Shown here: piece by piece, positions 9,148 to 17,881 of the stretch | Layout of the letters: every line of letters starts with the position of its first letter | How positions within the stretch are numbered: position 1 is the stretch's first letter | NCBI RefSeq assembly: GCF_904846065.1 | Contig: NZ_CAJGZV010000001.1 | Span: 2,790,001-2,854,000, forward strand | DNA: 64,000 nucleotides | Direction of reading: 5' to 3' | DNA from: Psychrobacter immobilis | GTDB taxonomy: Bacteria > Pseudomonadota > Gammaproteobacteria > Pseudomonadales > Moraxellaceae | Notes under the pieces: model-generated | What the model was told of the DNA's origin: nothing | Seen by the model: only the letters and a program-made list of their open reading frames with translations | Database searches by the model: none | Made by a program: the position numbers and the translations under genes

Positions 9148-9327
9148 TCAATCACCACCACCTGAATCACCGCTACTTGAGTCACTACCATCGCTATCGT
9201 CAAGATTATCCTGATCCCAAGAAGAATCCAAAGAAACTGGCGAATTGTCGCGGCTTCCAAACCAACTGGCGACTTTTATGACGATATAAAGGATCATAAG
9301 TCCAGCGATAATCTGTAGAAGAAGCAT
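9148..9327 (-). CDS. Tiny membrane-anchored protein with Asp/Ser/Gly tail
   Basis: 59 codons. One N-terminal membrane helix (MLLLQIIAGLMILYIVIKVA) is followed by a short acidic, disordered tail rich in D, S and G that ends GDSGGGD. A strongly biased yet frame-preserved composition and the position next to two YbjQ-family genes support real coding. There is no strong Shine-Dalgarno. Family not recognised; tails of this kind occur on small uncharacterised envelope proteins. Confidence 0.5.
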   Translation of the reverse strand: MLLLQIIAGLMILYIVIKVASWFGSRDNSPVSLDSSWDQDNLDDSDGSDSSSGDSGGGD

Positions 9328-9459
9328 GGTTTATTCTTTATAAATAACAGGTGAGGTAAGTGAGAGACGGTATAGATGAGGGACAATCAAAACGCATGAC
9401 TAGCATTCAATCGTAGATATTGATTACATTAATTCTGAGTGATTCATTGCGCTTTAGAG

Positions 9460-9924
9460 TTACTCATGGCTGTTCACTGCAGTGCCATAAGCGATGGCTT
9501 CAACCATGCTGCCCAATTGATTGATATTGCTAACTTCTAGACGTAAGCCGTAGATATGGTTATAGCCTTTGGCTTGTGCTTCGGTACGCATACGTACCAG
9601 AGCTTCGCGGCGGGCACGGTCGAGTAAGGTCTCGTAAGTGGTCAAGTTTTTGCCAAAGATGCTCAATACCCGAGCGATAATCATTTTGAAATAATCTTGG
9701 GCAATAACCACGCTACCAAGTACCAGCTCGCCCTCAGTATTGGCAACAAGTTTCGGCACATAAAAGCGCTCGCTTGAGACCATAATATGACTTAATTCTT
9801 GCTCTGCAATGCTTAACTGCGCGAGATGTTGGCGCTCATGACGCGACCCAAAGAACCAACCAGCAGCGAATAGTAAAATAAACGGTGCGTAATTGATAAG
9901 CATCTGGGTAAGGGAATTATTCAT
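9460..9924 (-). CDS. Membrane-anchored YbjQ-like (UPF0145) protein
   Basis: 154 residues. A single N-terminal membrane helix (YAPFILLFAAGWFFG) precedes a domain that matches the end of the YbjQ family: YETLLDRARREALVRMRTEA, then NHIYGLRLEVS and AIAYGTAV. This parallels the neighbouring YbjQ protein's YTELLEESRQEAIDRM and FVYGTAVKA. YbjQ proteins form beta-rich oligomers of unknown function. The N-terminal helix is an addition relative to typical YbjQ. It lies 71 bp downstream of its paralogue on the same strand, probably a tandem duplication followed by divergence. Confidence 0.7.
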   Translation of the reverse strand: MNNSLTQMLINYAPFILLFAAGWFFGSRHERQHLAQLSIAEQELSHIMVSSERFYVPKLVANTEGELVLGSVVIAQDYFKMIIARVLSIFGKNLTTYETLLDRARREALVRMRTEAQAKGYNHIYGLRLEVSNINQLGSMVEAIAYGTAVNSHE

Positions 9925-9995
9925 GGCACGTCTCTTGTCATAAACTGATCATAAACTTATCAGAAAAAAGCATCGATGCTTTAAGATTTGGTTAG

Positions 9996-10442
9996 CTAAC
10001 CAAAAGGGTTGAAACGTGGCAAGTCATCGGTCGCTGTCGGTGCAGAATTTTGTAGATTTGGCTGTTGACCAGACTGATGATAAGAGTCGCTTGGTGGGGT
10101 TTGATAGACTTGCTGCGGCATCGGTATGGCTTTGACAGCAGTGCCATAGACAAACAATTCAGAAGCTCCCTGCGCGATGCTAGAGGTCGAAAAACGCAAC
10201 CCCACAACTGCATCTGCACCCAAAGCTTCTGCTTTGACAATCATCCGATCGATCGCCTCTTGCCGTGACTCTTCTAACAGCTCGGTATAAGCCGTTAACT
10301 CACCACCGACGATATTCTTAAGTCCAGCAAACAAGTCTTTGCCGACATGTTTTGAGCGTACTGTACTGCCGTACACCACATCTAAACGCTCGGTGATTTG
10401 GTAGTTGGGCAAATGCTCAAGATTGGAGAGTTGCACAGTCAT
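9996..10442 (-). CDS. YbjQ-family (UPF0145) protein
   Basis: 148 residues. The central family signature is present: LDVVYGSTVRSKHVGKDLFA, GGELTAYTELLEESRQEAID, GADAVVGLRFSTSSI and ELFVYGTAVKA. The last ~30 residues are a Pro/Gln/Ser-rich tail ending DDLPRFNPFG, longer than in E. coli YbjQ. Cytoplasmic, function unknown (sometimes labelled heavy-metal-binding without strong evidence). Upstream, an 8-bp inverted repeat (10471-10478 with 10501-10508, GACAGCGT/ACGCTGTC) separates it from the UPF0149 gene. Confidence 0.85.
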   Translation of the reverse strand: MTVQLSNLEHLPNYQITERLDVVYGSTVRSKHVGKDLFAGLKNIVGGELTAYTELLEESRQEAIDRMIVKAEALGADAVVGLRFSTSSIAQGASELFVYGTAVKAIPMPQQVYQTPPSDSYHQSGQQPNLQNSAPTATDDLPRFNPFG

Positions 10443-10527
10443 AATACGACCTTATCGGTAACGTTATATAGACAGCGTCAACTTGGATATAGACCAAACC
10501 ACGCTGTCCGTATATTGATAAAAAAGG

Positions 10528-11085
10528 CTAATCGTTGGTATGGAACAACAAAAATAACTCGGTCAAATTGCCTTCGATGCTATTGGCCATTTGTGCCAGC
10601 TTGTCTTCATCTTTACGCATCTCTGCAAGCTCTGGATCTTCATCATCGATACCGCTTAGCAAAATCATTGGTAAGGTCAAGACAGCCACATCTTCAGCCG
10701 TCTCTTCATCTTCAAACCAATCGCTGGCTTCATCGCCATACATCGCATCGACAAAGCCAATGGACCAAGCAACGATATCTGATTCATCTGAAAAATCAAC
10801 GGCCACTTCTTCATCACCCGCATCTTCGCCAAACGGTAGCTCAATAGGCGTCTCGTTTTTTAGCTCAGCGATAATAGAATCGCGCCAGCGCTGGATACCG
10901 TCGATGACGTTTTCTGGAATTTCACTAACATGACCTTCAAACAGTGCATCCAGCCAATTCGGTAATGGACGCCCAATGACTGTCGCTGTCAAAAAACCAT
11001 GCGCGGCGACACTATCAAGCACAAATGGGCTCTCTTGATTGTCCAAATAGTCTAATAATTCATCGAAGCTTAGTTGGTTACTCAT
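10528..11085 (-). CDS. UPF0149 family (YecA/YgfB-like) protein
   Basis: 185 residues, acidic, helical. Recognised by the N-terminal SFDELLDYLDN, SVAAHGFLTATVIGR and PNWLDALFEG, and the later WSIGFVDAMYG and LPMILLSGID. These match the UPF0149/YecA layout (a helical domain with a conserved HGFLTA-type motif). The C-terminal zinc-binding SEC-C motif of some YecA proteins is absent. Role unknown. Same strand as the YbjQ genes, 85 bp apart. Start at ATG 11085, with AAGGACA about 10 bases upstream. Confidence 0.8.
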   Translation of the reverse strand: MSNQLSFDELLDYLDNQESPFVLDSVAAHGFLTATVIGRPLPNWLDALFEGHVSEIPENVIDGIQRWRDSIIAELKNETPIELPFGEDAGDEEVAVDFSDESDIVAWSIGFVDAMYGDEASDWFEDEETAEDVAVLTLPMILLSGIDDEDPELAEMRKDEDKLAQMANSIEGNLTELFLLFHTND

Positions 11086-11368
11086 GATGTAATTGTCCTT
11101 GAAAGATAGAGTGCGGCTGTCGCCATAAACGATCGGTTAAGTGCAGAATAGTGGATAATTTGAAGGTAAAAATGGTTTCGGCAAAGCACCCAAACCATCT
11201 TTATAAAATAAGAATCATTGCATAGAGCGGGTGGCGAGCAACCGTCAAAAAATAACGATCGCGATATCATTAGCATTACACTGTCAGCTAATATGCCGTT
11301 ATTAAAAGGCTTTAGTCGGCTTAAATGACTGAGCACTTTCACATTAGGCTATGACTTAAGTTTAAAAA

Positions 11369-11605
11369 CTAAAGATCGTCATCTTCCCAGTCATCGCCAT
11401 CTTCATCGAAATTGTCTATATCGTCTAGATCATCCTTTAGCTCTTTGGCCAAACGCTTTTCTTCTAGCAAATTATCGATCAGTCGACGCTTCTCAAGACT
11501 ACTTAAGCGCGTACGCACGCTCGTCTCGGCCTCTTCCACCATCTTTGCATCATCATCGTCGACAAAATCATCATCAAAATCGTCGTCAATATCAGCGTCA
11601 CTCAT
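11369..11605 (-). CDS. Small acidic protein, resembles the PA3496 family
   Basis: 78 residues. Both ends are runs of aspartate and glutamate. The middle is a basic helix with TRLSSLEKRRLIDNLLEEKR and LAKELKDDLD. This acidic-basic helix-acidic layout and the RR..(I/L)(D/E).LLE.(K/R)RL pattern recall the PA3496 putative envelope-integrity family; the assignment is from memory of the pattern and tentative. A good AGGAG lies just before ATG 11605. It stands alone between intergenic gaps of 280 and 180 bp. Confidence 0.6.
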   Translation of the reverse strand: MSDADIDDDFDDDFVDDDDAKMVEEAETSVRTRLSSLEKRRLIDNLLEEKRLAKELKDDLDDIDNFDEDGDDWEDDDL

Positions 11606-11789
11606 GACAAACTCCTATCATTTTTAGCAAGGGTATTAAGAATACATTAATATATATATGCCTTATAAAGTCTCTACTTCACGTTGTCAATGCTTTTTAT
11701 TATTACTGCCTTATTTTTAGGCTGTTTAAAGATAACGACAGAGACAATATCTCAGACAATTGTATAGTAATAAGCGAATATAAGCAGCA

Positions 11790-13256
11790 TTAAATAGCCA
11801 ACTCATCTGCGCTTTCAATCATCAATACCGCATTGCGCACATCTGCTAAGCGTTGGATCATCGAATCATTACCACCATCGAACACCGCACATTCACGCTC
11901 ATAAACCGTGGTTGGGCGCATGATACTCTGCACCTGTACATGGTGGCTGATTTGCTTGAGACCTGCATTGGGTAACAAAATCAGCATTTGCTCTTTTTTG
12001 CCGACACTGTGTAATAATTGCGTCATTGCTTGCGCCTGTGCATCATCGCTGACCCCTGCTTTAGCAGGTAGTGCAAAGCGGCTTAGCTCAATGTGCTTGT
12101 CATGGATGATTTTGTTAAGCATCAGATACAGCTTGCCAAGCATCACACCTGCTAACGCCACTTTGGCATGGCTATTGTCCGCCTTTAACAACACGCTAGC
12201 ACCCGTGTCATCGAAACGCGGCTCGTTCATCGCGCTGACACCCAACAACAATGGCTGCTTGAGTAACTCGGTCACCGCTTGGTTCAATAGCTGCGTACAT
12301 AATGCCAAGTAAGGTAAACGCTGAGCCGGTGCCAGACGCTCAAGCATATTGAACTCGTCATGGAATACAATCTGCACTCTCACACTGTCAAATGAGCGGG
12401 TGGCAGACAACCGAGAGGCGCTACCAGATTTAGGAGCGCGGCTTATCTCATCTTGGGCAGCACCATTTGCTGCATCATGCTCCGCTCGCTCTTCAGTCGT
12501 ACTATCGATAGGCTGACTATCAGAGCCAGTGGTATCAGTCGCCGCTTGATTCTGTTGCGTTCTTAAATACTGGTTTACTTCACTATGTACATCCAATTTG
12601 TGTGCATTGGCTGGCTGACCGTCCGTCGCACTCTCTACAGAATGCTCCGATGTTTCTCTATCCGTATCCGTGGCACGGCGTTCAAACTCCCGATCATAAC
12701 TGCGCTGATCGATTTGCATATACTGCTCACGATGCAAATCTTGAATATCGCGGCTAAGCGCGTTAATTTGCTCTTTGGTTGGACGGGCAAGGTAACCATA
12801 AACCAGCCAAAGCAACAAATGCAGCAGCATCGTACCGATGACGAACGGCCATTGCATAGCGATAATCTCGCCTTTGCTAATATCTTTTAATGTCAACGAC
12901 ACACTGCCAATCACCGAATCGCCATTAGTGGCAATCTGACGAATGGTATCACCTTGCTGCATGGGCGCATTGCCAACAGGCACCAAGATATCGTCGTTAT
13001 TGTCTTTAATCAATATGCGCGTCACGTCTTGCTCGCTGGTATAGCGATTGGCAATGACACTTAAGCTGACACGGTCTTTATTTTCTAAAGACAACCTTGC
13101 TTCATCAATCAGCTGGGCGACCATCTGCTCGCCTTTTAACGCACGACTTTTGCTCAGCTGTTGATCGGTGCTGATGACCAATAACAACGTCTGCAAACAA
13201 AAACTAACCAGAAGAATAATGGCAAACAACCCTTGCCGCGGCGCTAAATACGTCAT
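11790..13256 (-). CDS. YtjB/AhpA-like two-helix membrane protein with long cytoplasmic extension
   Basis: 488 residues. Membrane helix 1 is at ~10-28. A periplasmic sensor-like loop (~29-132, with RYTSEQDVTRILIKDNNDDI) leads to helix 2 (~134-153). A coiled segment follows, then a disordered Thr/Ser/Gln/Ala linker (~185-290) and a folded C-terminal domain of about 190 residues that I do not recognise. Orientation and position, directly divergent from serB, match E. coli ytjB (smp), whose product has the same N-terminal layout. The C-terminal domain is an extension beyond YtjB. No histidine-kinase or GGDEF motif is visible. Confidence 0.55.
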   Translation of the reverse strand: MTYLAPRQGLFAIILLVSFCLQTLLLVISTDQQLSKSRALKGEQMVAQLIDEARLSLENKDRVSLSVIANRYTSEQDVTRILIKDNNDDILVPVGNAPMQQGDTIRQIATNGDSVIGSVSLTLKDISKGEIIAMQWPFVIGTMLLHLLLWLVYGYLARPTKEQINALSRDIQDLHREQYMQIDQRSYDREFERRATDTDRETSEHSVESATDGQPANAHKLDVHSEVNQYLRTQQNQAATDTTGSDSQPIDSTTEERAEHDAANGAAQDEISRAPKSGSASRLSATRSFDSVRVQIVFHDEFNMLERLAPAQRLPYLALCTQLLNQAVTELLKQPLLLGVSAMNEPRFDDTGASVLLKADNSHAKVALAGVMLGKLYLMLNKIIHDKHIELSRFALPAKAGVSDDAQAQAMTQLLHSVGKKEQMLILLPNAGLKQISHHVQVQSIMRPTTVYERECAVFDGGNDSMIQRLADVRNAVLMIESADELAI

Positions 13257-13750
13257 GATATGGTAAACTTTTTTGGATAAGATAAATTAAAAAAACAAGG
13301 CTATCCCTCATTTTTTGGCGAATTTAAAAAAACTATAATAGTACGCATCCTAATAAGTATGTATTGAACTTAAGTACCATAACCCGACACCTCTGTTGTT
13401 GCCTAAAATAACATTTACAACAAGGTTTGGTTACTTAAAAACTGCTATCTCAAATACTAATACTCAGGATAATCTACGGCACATTTGGTAAGCGGCGACT
13501 GCGAGCATTATTGTGGATATCATCATGAATACAGTCCGCTTATCTTATCTACTATATCACCATAATAAGTCTTATAGCGTTAGTAGATTTATAAATTTAT
13601 CATAATAATCACATTCAATTTCAAATGATTTTTCAATGATTGCTGCCATCTTTAATCGACGGTGATACTTTGCGCGTCATCTATAGGCGCTGCCGAGTAA
13701 AGCTGCTATTATTCCCAATCTTATATGAGCATACAAGGGACCATTGAGCC
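13257..13750. other. Intergenic region between the YtjB-like gene and serB
   Basis: 494 bp containing the promoters of the two divergent genes. It is AT-rich. I found no small ORF with a ribosome site, no strong hairpin and no sigma-70 promoter I could defend. AAGGGA about 10 bases before ATG 13751 serves serB. Confidence 0.5.
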
Positions 13751-14941
13751 ATGCCACACAATACATCTTACTCGTTACCAAAAGACAGCAAAGCATGGCA
13801 ACAAGCCGTTGACTCTATTGCGTCACTGTTACCAGATAACACGAACTTACAAGATTTTGATGCGCTACAGTCCCTGCCAGTTTTTGCTCTTATTGTTGTG
13901 CTACCGACCAAAGTATCGACGCTTGATATCCACCAGTATGTGCAATCATGGGTCGATGAACAGCCAAGCTGGCATTTGGTCACCGTCGCTGAAGATACTG
14001 ACGCCAGTTTTGTCAATATTACCGTTTCTGATACAGAGCCAACGGCAGCAAACGCACAGCGCTTGCCTTTTACTCAAGCACAAGTGTTCCGCTATTTGTT
14101 GGTACCAGTCACTGATACGCTCATGCATCCTGGCAAAAAGACCGCGGCAGCTCACATCATTGATGATCAGCTGACCACGCGCTTGCGTCATGACTTGACC
14201 GAAGCTTATAACGATAGTCATCAAGCGAGCAGTGCTGAACGCTTGGATATTGTCGATTGCCATATTTTATCAGTCGGTCATATGCTACGTACCCACAAGC
14301 TTGCCTGCTTTGATATGGATTCCACCTTAATCGAGCAAGAAGTCATCGTTGAGTTGGCAAAAACAGCGGGCATCGGCGAAGAAGTCGAAGCCATTACGGA
14401 AGCGGCAATGCGCGGGGAAATGGATTTTGATGAATCTTTTGCCCAGCGGGTAGCGTTACTAAAAGGCATCTCGACCGATGTGCTGGATGATATCTGCAGC
14501 CGCCTAACACTATCAATGGGCGCTCGCACTACCATTAGTGCACTAAAAGCCTTGGGCTACCATACCGTACTGGTATCAGGCGGCTTTACCTACTTTGCGC
14601 GCTACATCGCTGAGCAATTAGGCATTGACGAAGTTCACGCCAACGCCCTAGATATCGACGAAGGGGAAGTCACTGGTCACGTACAGCTGCCCATCGTCAA
14701 TGGTGCCAAAAAAGCGGCTATCGTTGAGCATACTGCTGAACGTTTAGGCATCGAAATGTCACAAGTGGTCTGTATCGGTGACGGTGCCAATGATTTACCG
14801 ATGATGGCCATTGCAGACCTAGGCGTCGCCTATCATGCTAAGCCCATTGTCCAAGCACGTGCTGATGCCGCCATCAATGTCACAGGGCTTGAAGGCATAC
14901 TTTATGCCCTTGGTTATCCAGCACTTGCGCCTGCTGAGTAA
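13751..14941 (+). CDS. serB: Phosphoserine phosphatase
   Basis: 396 residues. It removes phosphate from phosphoserine in the last step of serine synthesis, in the cytoplasm. The HAD domain starts near residue 185: motif I FDMDSTLI (nucleophile Asp ~188), motif II VSGGFTYF, Lys in NGAKKAAIV, motif III/IV CIGDGANDLPMM. The N-terminal ~180 residues correspond to the regulatory (ACT-like) half seen in gammaproteobacterial SerB proteins. Start at ATG 13751 with AAGGGA upstream. The neighbouring divergent YtjB-like gene matches the E. coli arrangement. Confidence 0.95.
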   Translation: MPHNTSYSLPKDSKAWQQAVDSIASLLPDNTNLQDFDALQSLPVFALIVVLPTKVSTLDIHQYVQSWVDEQPSWHLVTVAEDTDASFVNITVSDTEPTAANAQRLPFTQAQVFRYLLVPVTDTLMHPGKKTAAAHIIDDQLTTRLRHDLTEAYNDSHQASSAERLDIVDCHILSVGHMLRTHKLACFDMDSTLIEQEVIVELAKTAGIGEEVEAITEAAMRGEMDFDESFAQRVALLKGISTDVLDDICSRLTLSMGARTTISALKALGYHTVLVSGGFTYFARYIAEQLGIDEVHANALDIDEGEVTGHVQLPIVNGAKKAAIVEHTAERLGIEMSQVVCIGDGANDLPMMAIADLGVAYHAKPIVQARADAAINVTGLEGILYALGYPALAPAE

Positions 14942-15117
14942 CGACTACACTTGCAATACCATACCATGGAGCTAGGTTAGTGTTTTTAACATTAATCTGG
15001 CTTTTATGTCTTATTACATTGCTACATTGCCACAGTCAATTTTCGCATCACTGTCCTAGCATACTTAGCAGCATCGCATTAACTTTCACTGTGTTTTTAA
15101 ATTAAAAAGGATTGTCC

Positions 15118-16113
15118 ATGACGGCATCACCATCACCGCGGCAAAATGAGCCGTCAGCGCCACAACCACTGGATAAGAGCAGCACTGCTGCATCCTCCGA
15201 TAGCCCAAAGCAGCTATTTGGGGTTTATATCAGAGGAATGGCCATGGGGGCGGCGGATATCGTACCGGGTGTCTCTGGCGGTACCATTGCGCTGATTGCC
15301 GGTATTTATGAGCGCTTGATTAACGCCCTGAGTAGCATCGGCCCCAATCTCTGGCAGATATTTCGACAGGAAGGCGGACTCAAAGGTTTGGTTTCGGTGT
15401 GGCGACAAGTTGATGCCACTTTTTTGTTATTTTTGTTATTGGGAATCGCCACCAGTTTTGCTACTTTAGCAGGTATCATCAAACACCTATTAGATAATCA
15501 ACCGTTATTTATTTGGTCGTTCTTTTTTGGACTGGTTGTCGCAACAGTATTTATATTATTGAGTGAGATTCAGCGTTGGAATATAGGGCGGGCAGCACTA
15601 TTCGTGACTGGTCTTGTTGCCGCTGTGGTCATTAGCAGCTTACCATTGCTCACGACCACACCAAGCTTGCCTTATTTGTTTTTTGCAGGAGCAGTCGCTA
15701 TTTGTGCCATGATACTGCCTGGCATATCTGGGTCTTTTATCTTATTACTATTAGGTGCTTATGACGCAGTATTAGAAGCCGTACATAGCCTTAACTTTAC
15801 GATAATCTTCACGGTCATTGCGGGTATGGCAACGGGATTGTTATTATTTACTCGCGCACTTAAATGGCTATTGTCTCGCTACTATCAGGCAACTTTGGCC
15901 TTGCTCACAGGTTTTATCGCAGGCTCGCTTGTGAAAGTATGGCCATGGAAAGTAGATGCGTTAGGCACGCTTAATAGTGACGCGATCAACAACGTAATGC
16001 CATGGCAATATCCTACTGGTCCACATTGGCTAACCACTGTAGGACTGATGCTGCTAGGCGCGATTTTAGTCTCACTATTGTCTTGGTGGGGCACTCGTAG
16101 CAATCGCGCTTAA
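15118..16113 (+). CDS. DUF368 membrane protein, PopT-type undecaprenyl-phosphate translocase
   Basis: 331 residues with about nine membrane segments. The DUF368 signature MGAADIVPGVSGGTIALIAG lies at ~42-61, and a second half-repeat has MILPGISGSFILLLLGAYDAV, giving the internally duplicated re-entrant layout of the family. DUF368 proteins (PopT) were shown in other bacteria to return undecaprenyl phosphate across the inner membrane for wall synthesis; the role here is inferred. ATG 15118 was chosen over an upstream in-frame TTG at 15112 because AAAAGG ends at 15110, seven bases before the ATG. A hairpin without a T-run follows at 16178-16204. Confidence 0.88.
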   Translation: MTASPSPRQNEPSAPQPLDKSSTAASSDSPKQLFGVYIRGMAMGAADIVPGVSGGTIALIAGIYERLINALSSIGPNLWQIFRQEGGLKGLVSVWRQVDATFLLFLLLGIATSFATLAGIIKHLLDNQPLFIWSFFFGLVVATVFILLSEIQRWNIGRAALFVTGLVAAVVISSLPLLTTTPSLPYLFFAGAVAICAMILPGISGSFILLLLGAYDAVLEAVHSLNFTIIFTVIAGMATGLLLFTRALKWLLSRYYQATLALLTGFIAGSLVKVWPWKVDALGTLNSDAINNVMPWQYPTGPHWLTTVGLMLLGAILVSLLSWWGTRSNRA

Positions 16114-16177
16114 CCCTACCTTAAACCTGCATCAGTCTCTTTTTAAAATCCAAAAACCCTCCTATACACTCTTAATA

Positions 16178-16204
16178 ATAAGCGCCCATCCTTGCGGCGC
16201 TTAT
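16178..16204. repeat. Perfect 9-bp hairpin downstream of the DUF368 gene
   Basis: ATAAGCGCC pairs with GGCGCTTAT across a 9-base loop. No T-run follows, so it is at best a weak or Rho-assisted terminator. Confidence 0.45.
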
Positions 16205-16352
16205 GCTTAAACCTTGCCATACAAAACCATCAAAATGTGCTAAAAAACCAAACGTCAACGGTTGTCGCAAAGTCGCTTGTCCCCTCTTTAGCTTTGTTCC
16301 CCAAACTTTCATAATGACCCTATTGGAATTCACCTTATGAATAGCGAGATGA

Positions 16353-16754
16353 ATGATGTTACTGACTATATTTTCGGTTATTGGTATAGAAACGTGGAGC
16401 ACGGCGGCACTGCTTGGTTATAGCTTGCTGGCAGGCTTAATTTTAGCGCTTGCCTTATCCTCACAGCGCTGGCTGCTCTGGTATCTATTTGGTGGTATGG
16501 CATATTGGCTAACAGTTGAGGCGATTCAAAGCATTGTGGCGGGTCGTCCCATGCTATCAGAGCTGTCAGAATGGCACAGCTATATCATCGCCATGGGTAT
16601 CAGTTGGTTGCCTTTAGCGGGCTGGGTGCTGTATCGGGCACTACGTTACGAGGATGTCAGTCAATCCGTTCAGCTGCAACGTCAATTGCAAGCGGCACGT
16701 TATATCGAGCACACGCCTGTTTATGATGACGACTACCAACCGCGCTTCCACTGA
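16353..16754 (+). CDS. Small inner-membrane protein of unknown function
   Basis: 133 residues with three to four hydrophobic segments (~14-34, ~40-60, ~78-97) and a charged C-terminal tail (QLQRQLQAARYIEHTPVYDD). No family recognised. ATG ATG at 16353/16356; only a weak purine stretch precedes it. Two earlier ATGs (16337, 16349) are out of frame. The gene has normal codon use for the window and stands alone between gaps of 240 and 400 bp. Confidence 0.6.
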   Translation: MMLLTIFSVIGIETWSTAALLGYSLLAGLILALALSSQRWLLWYLFGGMAYWLTVEAIQSIVAGRPMLSELSEWHSYIIAMGISWLPLAGWVLYRALRYEDVSQSVQLQRQLQAARYIEHTPVYDDDYQPRFH

Positions 16755-17156
16755 TAGAGTCGCGTCTATATCAATGAGCGACGCTGTCAGGTTGGTTTAT
16801 TCTCTACTTACGGTACTTTCACTTGCCTTGTATATAACCTGTATTACATTATCTTTATCCGACTGTATCTCGTCCAAAAATTACGATTAACCTGTCGTCA
16901 AATTCGCTCAATCTAGTATAGGTAGTGCGAGCATTCATTTTCGTTGCTATTCTCTTTTCTACCGTCATTTTTATAAATATTAACAACTGGTTTTAATCAA
17001 GATGACGTCATTGGATGTTACAAGATACTTAACGCTCTCTACGTAACTCCTAAAGAATAGCAACCTCTCTATCGTTTATAATCTAGTTATATATTTGTCG
17101 CAAAAATTGTTATAAAGTACGCATTATTTTGCGTCTCATTCTTTAGGAGTTCGATT
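16755..17156. other. Intergenic region before the SCP2-domain gene
   Basis: 402 bp. It contains a TATAAT-like hexamer at 17077-17082 but no convincing -35 element at the right distance, and AGGAG directly before ATG 17157. The open frame at 16654-16890 overlaps the end of the previous gene, shows no ribosome site and is not considered real. Confidence 0.45.
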
Positions 17157-17666
17157 ATGTTTACTGTTCCTGTATTAGATATTAAATCTGATCCATTAGA
17201 TGTGCTATTGGCTGTAATTGGCTATCGTTTGTCCATGCTTGCTGATAGTGATAACGAAGATGTGAAAGCACTATTCGCTGATCGCAATGTTACAATTGAG
17301 CTTGCCAGCACTGAAGCGGATATCGCCCGTTATTTTGTCTTTGATAATGGTAGCTTCAGCCAATACAGTGGTCATGCTAAAAAAGCAGACCTCACCATCA
17401 ATTTCAAAGATTCGATGACAGGTGTTAAGCTTTTGACCAAAGGCAATCTTCCTGCCTTTATGACTGCTGTACAAGAAGGCAACCTCAGCATCGAAGGCGA
17501 TTACAGCCTAATGATGTGGTTCAATAAGCTTGCTAAGCATATCGTGCCAGCTGTTCCAGAAGAATGTAAACCTTATATCCAAAAAGCCAAGCCTTATGCT
17601 TATAAAGCACAAAAACTTGCCAATCATTGGATTGGGGTTGCTAAGCACAAACTTGGTAAATCATAA
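17157..17666 (+). CDS. SCP2 sterol-binding-domain protein
   Basis: 169 residues. The SCP-2 fold signature is seen in FVFDNGSFSQYSGHAKKADL, TINFKDSMTGVKLLTKGNLP and EGNLSIEGDYSLMMWFNKLA. Such bacterial proteins bind hydrophobic ligands or act as accessory factors (UbiJ and UbiT are relatives in ubiquinone synthesis); the ligand here is unknown. The C-terminal ~40 residues are Lys/Ala/Tyr-rich and helical. A strong AGGAG lies at a good distance before the ATG. A clear terminator follows at 17756-17789. Confidence 0.82.
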   Translation: MFTVPVLDIKSDPLDVLLAVIGYRLSMLADSDNEDVKALFADRNVTIELASTEADIARYFVFDNGSFSQYSGHAKKADLTINFKDSMTGVKLLTKGNLPAFMTAVQEGNLSIEGDYSLMMWFNKLAKHIVPAVPEECKPYIQKAKPYAYKAQKLANHWIGVAKHKLGKS

Positions 17667-17755
17667 CGTAAATAGATCGACGTAAATAAAGAGAACAGAT
17701 CACGATTATTTAGCGCTCAGTTACTTTACTCTTTCGCAGTGTTCTGACTTTCTAA

Positions 17756-17789
17756 AAAGGTTGCGGTATACTATATCGCAGCCTTTTTT
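17756..17789 (+). terminator. Terminator of the SCP2-domain gene
   Basis: Stem GGTTGCG with CGCAGCC (one G-T pair) followed by six T. Confidence 0.75.
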
Positions 17790-17881
17790 ATTATCTAAAA
17801 TTTTATGGCTTTACACACAACTCTTTTAACCCCTATTCTCTTAAAAATGATTGTTTCAAAAACTATTATAAAAGGAATTAT

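Noticed and set aside
11082-11342. 86-codon reverse-strand open frame
   Set aside because: It overlaps the start of the UPF0149 gene, has unlikely composition and no ribosome site; it is probably just its promoter region.
16654-16890. 78-codon open frame overlapping the end of the gene at 16353
   Set aside because: No ribosome site and unlikely composition; it is a frame shadow of the preceding gene.
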